Positions 58,552 to 64,000 of a stretch of 64,000 nt of DNA are shown one piece after another (the first letter of the stretch is position 1; every line of letters starts with the position of its first letter). Position numbers and translations under genes: made by a program. Below the pieces are notes generated by a model. That model did no database searches. It was not told where the DNA came from and saw only the letters and a program-made list of their open reading frames with translations. Source of the DNA: Gammaproteobacteria bacterium (GTDB taxonomy: Bacteria; Pseudomonadota; Gammaproteobacteria; S012-40); contig WFPC01000029.1 in NCBI GenBank assembly GCA_015487785.1, forward strand, positions 1 to 64,000. Direction: 5' to 3'.

Positions 58552-59991
58552 ATGGCTCAGGTTATTCAAGACAAGATCATTGATGAAAATCTGAAATGGT
58601 CGCAAATCAATCAGGACGTGATCCGTTCCATGCAGGCGCCTGGCAAGGCCTACTGGATCACCTTCGCTGTCTGTGTGGCGATGTTTCTCACCGCCGTGGC
58701 GGCAGAGATCTATCAATACAAGGTGGGCATGGGGGCTGCGGGCCTGAACAATCCGCACATGTGGGACATGTATATCGCCACCTTCGTATTCTGGATCGGC
58801 ATGAGTCACGCGGGAACGCTGTTGTCGGCGATTCTGCACATCATCCATGCCCAGTGGCGCAAACCCATCTACCGTTTCGCCGAGGCGATGACCACCTTCT
58901 CGCTGATGACGGCGGGTTTCTTCCCCATGATCCACCTGGGGCGGGTGTGGAACCTCTACTGGGTGCTGCCCTATGTGAGTGATCGTGGCATCTGGCCGAA
59001 CTTCCGGTCGCCGCTGGTGTGGGACGCCTTCGCCATCAGTACCTATCTGTCGGCATCGGCCCTGTTCCTGGTCATCGGCATGATCCCGGATCTGGCCATT
59101 CTGCGAGACCACACCAAGGGTTGGCGCAAGAAGTTCTATGGCATTCTGGCTCTGGGTTGGCGCGGCGACGACCGCCAATGGCGCAACTTCCGCAAGACCT
59201 ACATGCTGATGGCGTGTTTTCTGATTCCGTTGGCGATCTCGGTGCATTCCATCGTATCGTCCGACTTCGCCATGTCCATCATGCCTGGCTGGCACGTAAC
59301 CACCTTCCCGCCCTATTTCGTGGCAGGTGCGTTGTATTCCGGTTGTGCGGCCATCATGACCCTGTTCATTTGTCTGCGCTACTTCTTCCACATGGAAGAG
59401 TACATGACCAAGAACATCATGGAGAAGACCACCAAGTTGACCTTCGCCATCGCCATGGTGTGGACCTACCTGAACCTGATCGAGTTCGCCTCTACCTGGT
59501 ATGGTCACAACATCTACGACAAGGAGGTGCTCATTTCCAAGGCCACCGGGCCCTATGCGGTGGTGTTCTGGACCATGATCATCTGTGGCTCGGTGGTGCC
59601 GTTCACCCTGTGCTTTCAGAAACTCAGGCGACACATGCCAACCATGTTCGTGGTTTCGTTGCTGTTACAACTGGGGATGTATGTGGAGCGCTGGATGATC
59701 GTGGCGCCGACGCTTTCACAAGCGCATCAGCCGCACCAGTGGGACGTGTTGTGGGCTCCGGTGGTACAGTGGGCCATCGTGTTCGGCAGCTTTGGATGGT
59801 TTGCGCTGTTGTTCCTGGTATTCGTCAAGCTGTTCCCGTCGGTTTCCATGTACGAGGTGAAGGAATTGACCTTCCATCTCCAGCACGAGGCCGAGGAGGA
59901 GAAATGGCTGGCCGATCAAGAAAAGCACGCGACACCTGAGGGTGCACGGGAGAAACCCGTGACAGGTCGTCCAGGATTGGAGGGAGCATAA
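58552..59991 (+). CDS. actC: Alternative complex III quinol-binding membrane subunit ActC (NrfD-like)
   Basis: A membrane protein of 479 residues, about ten helices, of the NrfD/PsrC family. AYWITFAVCVAMFLTAV, FWIGMSHAGTLLSAILH, GRVWNLYWVLPY and SIMPGWHVTTFPPYFVAGALYSG are typical of ActC. The conserved polar and acidic residues in its helix bundle would form the quinol site and a proton route. Its last 40 residues form a charged cytosolic tail. Confidence 0.93.
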   Translation: MAQVIQDKIIDENLKWSQINQDVIRSMQAPGKAYWITFAVCVAMFLTAVAAEIYQYKVGMGAAGLNNPHMWDMYIATFVFWIGMSHAGTLLSAILHIIHAQWRKPIYRFAEAMTTFSLMTAGFFPMIHLGRVWNLYWVLPYVSDRGIWPNFRSPLVWDAFAISTYLSASALFLVIGMIPDLAILRDHTKGWRKKFYGILALGWRGDDRQWRNFRKTYMLMACFLIPLAISVHSIVSSDFAMSIMPGWHVTTFPPYFVAGALYSGCAAIMTLFICLRYFFHMEEYMTKNIMEKTTKLTFAIAMVWTYLNLIEFASTWYGHNIYDKEVLISKATGPYAVVFWTMIICGSVVPFTLCFQKLRRHMPTMFVVSLLLQLGMYVERWMIVAPTLSQAHQPHQWDVLWAPVVQWAIVFGSFGWFALLFLVFVKLFPSVSMYEVKELTFHLQHEAEEEKWLADQEKHATPEGAREKPVTGRPGLEGA

Positions 59992-59993
59992 CA

Positions 59994-60518
59994 ATGAGTA
60001 AGTATCGTTTGCTTGCAATGTTCGATGGATTCGATCCGGCCATCGACACCATCAATGCCATCAAGGCGGAGAAGCTGGCCGGTGTGTCGGTGGACGACAT
60101 CACCGTGATGTCGCCCATCGAACATCCCGACATCGACGAGATTCTGGGCGACCGGCCGGTGAATATCCAGAAATTCACCTTTCTGGGTGCCTTGTTCGGG
60201 GTGACCTTCGGCTTTTTCTTCCTGTCCTCGGCCCAGGCCAGTTTTCTGGTACAGCCCCAGGGCGGCAAGCCGGTCATTCCCTTTCCGAGCAACTTCGTAT
60301 TGATGTACGAAATGCTGATTTTCTTCGGTGTCTGGACCACGGTCTTCGCCTTTTTGTGGATGTCGGGCCTGTTCCGCAAGCGCGGCACGCTCTACAGCGA
60401 AAAGCTGACTGTGGACCAAGTGGGAATCGTAGTTGAGGTCGAGGAGCACCAGTTGGAAAACACGCGTGCCTTTTTCAACGACCACAACGCGCTGGAAATA
60501 CGGGAAGAGAAAGCATAA
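59994..60518 (+). CDS. actD: Alternative complex III subunit ActD
   Basis: A protein of 174 residues of the DUF3341 family: a soluble N-terminal domain (MFDGFDPAIDTINAIKAEKLAGV), then two helices with PFPSNFVLMYEMLIFFGVWTT between and after them. This is the known ActD pattern. It starts 2 nt after actC; its stop shares a base with the actE ATG. Confidence 0.92.
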   Translation: MSKYRLLAMFDGFDPAIDTINAIKAEKLAGVSVDDITVMSPIEHPDIDEILGDRPVNIQKFTFLGALFGVTFGFFFLSSAQASFLVQPQGGKPVIPFPSNFVLMYEMLIFFGVWTTVFAFLWMSGLFRKRGTLYSEKLTVDQVGIVVEVEEHQLENTRAFFNDHNALEIREEKA

Positions 60519-61063
60519 TGAAACTAAGATACTTAGCTTTTATTGGTGCCGCTGCCTTGTTGCCGGCTCAGGTATATGCGTGGCCCTGGTCGACGGACAT
60601 GATGAACCAGCCCAGCATCAAGCCCCAGGAAGGGCCGCCGGCGCCATTTCCTTCGCGCTCGGTGCCGGTATCGGGAATCCCCACCATGGTGGCCGATCGC
60701 CAGGAGGCGGAGAGTTTGAAGAACCCGATTCCGGCGACACCGGAATCCATCAAGACCGGGCGCAACCTGTTCAAGATCTATTGCGCGGCTTGTCATGGCC
60801 TGACCGGCAAGGCGGATTCGCCGGTGTCGGAGAAGATCGGCGCCATCGACCTGACCAGTGATTATGTCCAGGGCATGCTGAGCGAAGGCTGGATATGGGG
60901 AACCATCACCTTTGGTGGCGCCATCATGCCGGCCTATGGCAAGCCCGGCGCCGGGGGCGGTTCCAACGACTTGTCGCCGGAAGAGCGCTGGCATGTGGTC
61001 AATTACGTGCGCAACCAGTTGGTGAAGGATGGCGCAGGAACCGCGACGGCAAGTGCGGAATAA
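60518..61063 (+). CDS. actE: Alternative complex III monoheme cytochrome c subunit ActE
   Basis: A periplasmic cytochrome of 181 residues with a Sec signal peptide (MKLRYLAFIGAAALLPAQVYA). One heme motif, CAACH at 89-93, and a likely axial Met in GAIMPAYG. It likely passes electrons from the ActA hemes to a soluble carrier or terminal oxidase. No lipobox Cys is seen, unlike some ActE proteins that are lipid-anchored. Confidence 0.92.
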   Translation: MKLRYLAFIGAAALLPAQVYAWPWSTDMMNQPSIKPQEGPPAPFPSRSVPVSGIPTMVADRQEAESLKNPIPATPESIKTGRNLFKIYCAACHGLTGKADSPVSEKIGAIDLTSDYVQGMLSEGWIWGTITFGGAIMPAYGKPGAGGGSNDLSPEERWHVVNYVRNQLVKDGAGTATASAE

Positions 61064-61090
61064 AGAAATTAACAAAGGGTTGGATTGAAA

Positions 61091-62128
61091 ATGGAAAGCT
61101 TTGGAAGCTGGTCGGTATTGACAACAAACTTTCTGGTTATCCTGTACATGGCCATCAACGGGGTTACCTTGGCGTCGCTGCTGCATCTGGCAAATGCAAA
61201 ATGGCGTTTCAAGGTGCGCTTTTTGGCATGTTCGCTGGCAGGATTGTTACCGGTTGCCTTTATTTTGCTCTTGATCCTGCTGTTCAACGGCGAGGCAACC
61301 TTTCCGTGGCTGGCTACTGCGCACGATGATCCGAATCATCACCTGCCGGCATGGCACAACTATACGTTCCTGGTCTCGCGGGAGATTGGCGGCTTCCTGC
61401 TCATTGCCTTGCTCTATGGGCTGTTCATCAAGTATCAGCGCGAAGCCACCATCGACAGCAGCTATGAGGCCCAGCGCCGGTTTCGCAATATTGCCTTGTT
61501 GATACCGTTCGCCTATGTGTTGTATTCCACCATGGTGGCCTGGGATTTCGAAATGACCATGATTCCCAGTTGGCACAGTGCCAGCTACGGGGCCTATCAT
61601 TTCGTGAGCAATTTCCACTTCTTCTTGGCCTTCTTCGCGATCTTCCTGTATTTCGTGGTGAAGTCGGGCAAGCTCAAGGTGGAGGTGCCGCGTTATATCT
61701 TCAACTTTCTGGCCCAGATGATGCTGGCGTTCACCATCCTGTGGACCTACCTCTACTTCACCCAGTACCTGATCATGTGGTACGGGCGTTTGCCGGAGGA
61801 GATCGTGCGTTTCCGCAACATGATGGAGAACGACCTTTCGGTGATCTGGTGGACCTTCCTGGCGATGAAATTCGTGATCCCTTTCACCTCGTTGATCTTC
61901 GCCCGGGTGCGCCACACGCCGATCCTGATCATCCTCGTGGCCACCAGCATTGCGGTGGGCACCTGGCTGGAACGCTATACCTGGATCGCCGGTTCGGTGG
62001 ATCCCGAGTACTATCACCTGCCCATGACCTCGTTCTTCGACATCGTGGTCACGGCGGTGGTGGCGGCGGTGGCCCTGTTCACCATGAAGTGGTCACTCAA
62101 CCGCTACGGCTTGGTCAAGCAATCCTGA
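61091..62128 (+). CDS. actF: Alternative complex III membrane subunit ActF
   Basis: A membrane protein of 345 residues with about ten helices, related to ActC by fold. FEMTMIPSWHSASYGAYHFVSNFHFFLAFFAI and WTYLYFTQYLIMWYGRLPEE are the ActF signature segments (quoted in parts; SWHSASYGAY and MWYGRLPEE are key). ATG 61091 is chosen; a TTG at 61085 is better spaced from AGGG (61075-61078) and could add two residues. Last gene of the operon; a terminator follows. Confidence 0.92.
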   Translation: MESFGSWSVLTTNFLVILYMAINGVTLASLLHLANAKWRFKVRFLACSLAGLLPVAFILLLILLFNGEATFPWLATAHDDPNHHLPAWHNYTFLVSREIGGFLLIALLYGLFIKYQREATIDSSYEAQRRFRNIALLIPFAYVLYSTMVAWDFEMTMIPSWHSASYGAYHFVSNFHFFLAFFAIFLYFVVKSGKLKVEVPRYIFNFLAQMMLAFTILWTYLYFTQYLIMWYGRLPEEIVRFRNMMENDLSVIWWTFLAMKFVIPFTSLIFARVRHTPILIILVATSIAVGTWLERYTWIAGSVDPEYYHLPMTSFFDIVVTAVVAAVALFTMKWSLNRYGLVKQS

Positions 62129-62155
62129 AAAAAGCGTTAGCTTATGCTATGATGC

Positions 62156-62184
62156 GGGCGGCTGGGAGACTGGCCGCCCGTTTT
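62156..62184 (+). terminator. Terminator of the act operon
   Basis: GGGCGGC (62156-62162) and GCCGCCC (62173-62179) form a seven-pair GC-rich stem, followed by GTTTT. It begins 28 nt after the actF stop and separates the operon from sspA. Confidence 0.65.
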
Positions 62185-62267
62185 CATGTAGGGGGGCCGG
62201 AAAAGCGCTGAAGGCCTCATTCCGTCGGGTGTGGCCTCCTTGGTTGAGGGTGATGAGAGGATGCACA

Positions 62268-62891
62268 ATGGCAGTTATGGCCAATAAACGTTCGGTAATG
62301 ACATTGTATTCTGGCGCCGTGGATGCCTATAGCCACCGTGCCCGCATCGTGCTGGCGGAAAAAAACGTGACCTATGAGGTGTTGGAGGTGGAACCGGACA
62401 ACCCGCCCCAGGACCTGATCGACCTCAATCCCTACCATTCCGTACCCACCTTGATCGACCGTGACCTGGTGCTCTACAACTCGCGGGTGGTGATGGAATA
62501 TCTCGATGAACGTTTTCCCCATCCGCCACTGATGCCGGTGGACCCGGTCTCCCGCGCCCGGGCGCGGTTGATGTTGCACCAGATCGATGCCGACTGGTAC
62601 AGCCTGTTGGATGACCTGGAGAGTGGCGACGATTCACGCCGGGCCAAGGCCGCCAAGGAATTGCGCGATTCCATCACCTCCATTGCCCCGGCCTTCGAGG
62701 GCAAGCCCTATTTCATGAGCGATGATTTTTCCCTGATAGACTGTAGCATGGCCCCCTTGTTGTGGCGGCTGAAGCGTTTCGGGGTCGAGCTGCCGCGCCA
62801 GGCCGCGCCGGTGAAAGCCTACATGAGCCGCCTGTTCGATCGCCCCAGCTTCCAGGAAAGCCTGACCGAGGCGGAAAAAGAGTTCGTCTGA
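62268..62891 (+). CDS. sspA: Stringent starvation protein A
   Basis: An RNA-polymerase-associated regulator of the glutathione S-transferase fold, 207 residues. MAVMANKRSVMTLYSG matches the E. coli start MAVAANKRSVMTLFSG. DNPPQDLIDLNPYHSVPTL and YLDERFPHPPLMPV are strongly conserved. GAGAGGATGCACA precedes the ATG. As in Pseudomonas and E. coli it precedes sspB; in Pseudomonas the upstream genes are petABC, here the act operon. Confidence 0.95.
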   Translation: MAVMANKRSVMTLYSGAVDAYSHRARIVLAEKNVTYEVLEVEPDNPPQDLIDLNPYHSVPTLIDRDLVLYNSRVVMEYLDERFPHPPLMPVDPVSRARARLMLHQIDADWYSLLDDLESGDDSRRAKAAKELRDSITSIAPAFEGKPYFMSDDFSLIDCSMAPLLWRLKRFGVELPRQAAPVKAYMSRLFDRPSFQESLTEAEKEFV

Positions 62892-62900
62892 GCCTGTTGC

Positions 62901-63287
62901 ATGAATGAAGTCAGTATGAGTTCCAGTCGCCCCTATCTGGTGCGGGCGCTCAATGAATGGATCGTGGACAACGGTCTGACTCCCTATATCGTTTGCAATG
63001 CCGGTTATCCAGGTGTTGAAGTGCCACAACACTATGTGGAAAACGGCAAGATCGTGCTCAATATCAGTCCCCAGGCGGTGCAGGGTTTGAGCATGAACAA
63101 CGATGAAACTACTTTTTCCGCCCGCTTCGGCGGCGTGGAGACCTTCGTGCGGGTGCCCATGCTGGCCATCATGGCCATCTATGCCCGTGAGAATGGCCAG
63201 GGCATGGTGTTCGTGGACGAAGGTGGACAACCGCCGCCCGAGCCCGAGCCGGAGCCCCGCAAGCCCAGCCTGAAGCTGGTCACCTGA
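62901..63287 (+). CDS. sspB: ClpXP adaptor SspB
   Basis: Binds ssrA-tagged peptides and delivers them to ClpXP; 128 residues. RPYLVRALNEWIVDNGLTPYIV, GVEVPQHYVENGKIVLNISP and VPMLAIMAIYARENGQGM are conserved, and the C-terminal RKPSLKLVT is the ClpX-binding motif after a Pro/Glu-rich linker. The start could be ATG 62916 (MSSSRPYL) instead; neither has a clear Shine-Dalgarno. Confidence 0.94.
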   Translation: MNEVSMSSSRPYLVRALNEWIVDNGLTPYIVCNAGYPGVEVPQHYVENGKIVLNISPQAVQGLSMNNDETTFSARFGGVETFVRVPMLAIMAIYARENGQGMVFVDEGGQPPPEPEPEPRKPSLKLVT

Positions 63288-63317
63288 GTCGCGTCCCAAC
63301 CGGGTTTGCCCAAGGCG

Positions 63318-64000
63318 ATGAAAACCTATCTGGTCGGTGGCGCGGTGCGGGACGAACTGTTGGGCCTGCCGGTGCACGAGCGTGACTGGGTGGTGGTGGG
63401 GGCCCGTGAACAAGACCTGCTGGCGCAGGGCTATCGTCGTGTGGGGCGTGATTTTCCCGTATTCCTGCATCCCGATACCCACGAGGAATATGCGCTGGCG
63501 CGCACCGAGCGCAAGCGCGGTCACGGCTACACCGGCTTCGAAGTCCATGCCAGTCCCGAGGTGAGCCTGGAAGAGGATCTGCGGCGACGTGATCTCACCA
63601 TCAATGCCATGGCGCGTGATGCCGAGGGCCGGCTCATTGATCCCTACGGTGGCCAGCGGGATCTGGAGGCACGCTTGCTGCGTCATGTCTCCCCCGCTTT
63701 CGTGGAGGATCCCCTGCGGGTGTTGCGGGTGGCGCGGTTTGCAGCCCAATTGGCCATGCTGGATTTTCGCGTGGCACCGGAGACCCTGGAGCTGATGCGC
63801 GAGATCGTGCGCCAGGGTGAGCTGGAGGCTCTGGTGCCCGAGCGGGTCTGGTTGGAAATGCGCAAGGCCTTGTCCACACCGGCGCCGGCGCGGTTCTTCG
63901 AGGTGCTGCGGGCCTGTGGTGCGCTGGCGGTATTGTTTCCCGAGCTGGAGCGGCTGTTCGGTGTGCCCCAGCGGGCCGATTATCATCCCGAGATCGACAC
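63318..64000 (+). CDS. cca: tRNA nucleotidyltransferase Cca (partial, runs off the window)
   Basis: The CCA-adding enzyme that finishes tRNA 3' ends. [47 protein letters not shown] and [15 protein letters not shown] contain the class II nucleotidyltransferase GGxVRD and the Asp ligands, closely matching E. coli Cca. The first 227 residues are present; the HD phosphohydrolase domain lies beyond the end. AAGG lies just before the ATG. Confidence 0.95.
   Translation, partial: MKTYLVGGAVRDELLGLPVHERDWVVVGAREQDLLAQGYRRVGRDFPVFLHPDTHEEYALARTERKRGHGYTGFEVHASPEVSLEEDLRRRDLTINAMARDAEGRLIDPYGGQRDLEARLLRHVSPAFVEDPLRVLRVARFAAQLAMLDFRVAPETLELMREIVRQGELEALVPERVWLEMRKALSTPAPARFFEVLRACGALAVLFPELERLFGVPQRADYHPEID

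Overview
The window is about 64 kb of GC-rich, tightly packed chromosome from a gammaproteobacterium, probably a free-living, respiratory (possibly sulfur-oxidizing) member of the Chromatiales or a relative. The basis for this is the gene order: rhlB-trxA-rho, mlaFED..CB-ibaG-murA, hisGDCBHAFIE followed by tatABC, a DegS-type protease next to a Nif3-like gene, and sspA-sspB-cca. I see no insertion sequence, prophage, CRISPR array, rRNA or tRNA. The window ends inside cca.

Layout. 1-1228: a short heme-copper-oxidase-like membrane protein and an unknown protein. 1234-4515: rhlB (minus), trxA and rho. 4528-7800: glycogen phosphorylase (minus) and rsmE. 7809-8958: an IscR-like regulator, with an IscR-type box and a folded leader, then iscU with no iscS. 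9045-14091: an aminopropyltransferase-like protein, an exported DsrE-like protein, a serine/alanine-glyoxylate-type aminotransferase and three envelope proteins of unknown role. 14215-20500: an RND pump (permease and adaptor, minus strand) divergent from a SulP anion transporter. 20482-26018 (minus): a coupled operon of a Gld-type ABC system, a DUF4340 protein, mutM and rlmA. 26191-34416: hydantoinase/oxoprolinase-like protein, lipoprotein, TauE/SafE exporter, YgiQ radical-SAM protein, glycerate kinase and galU. 34432-37929 (minus): nhaA, an epimerase-like protein and a luciferase-like flavin oxidoreductase. 38068-52183 (plus): one long run of mla genes with an inserted TolC-like gene, ibaG, murA, nine his genes and tatABC. 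52202-54279: degS-like (minus) and a nif3-like gene. 54280-62128: a 477-nt regulatory leader and a complete alternative complex III operon (actA-B1-B2-C-D-E-F). 62268-64000: sspA, sspB and partial cca.

The strongest observation is the alternative complex III operon. It lies immediately upstream of sspAB, the place where other gammaproteobacteria such as Pseudomonas carry petABC (cytochrome bc1). This suggests an in-place exchange of one quinol-oxidizing complex for an unrelated one. Its leader carries a 16-bp perfect palindrome and a 20-codon reading frame with a strong ribosome binding site, directly followed by a terminator-like hairpin, an attenuator-like layout. Other notable points are an IscR homologue that lacks all cluster ligands although a type 1 IscR-like box lies upstream of it, a TolC-like gene translationally coupled inside the mla operon, and a stand-alone C-terminal piece of a NorB/CcoN-like oxidase.

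How the parts connect. TatABC could export the Tat-signal subunit ActB1. ActA-F would pass electrons from quinol to periplasmic carriers. Mla proteins, NhaA, SulP, RND and TolC-like proteins maintain the envelope and its ion balance. Starts were moved from the longest reading frame wherever a ribosome binding site, an ATGA/GTGA overlap or family alignment from memory favoured a shorter protein. All family assignments are made by reading; no database search was run.
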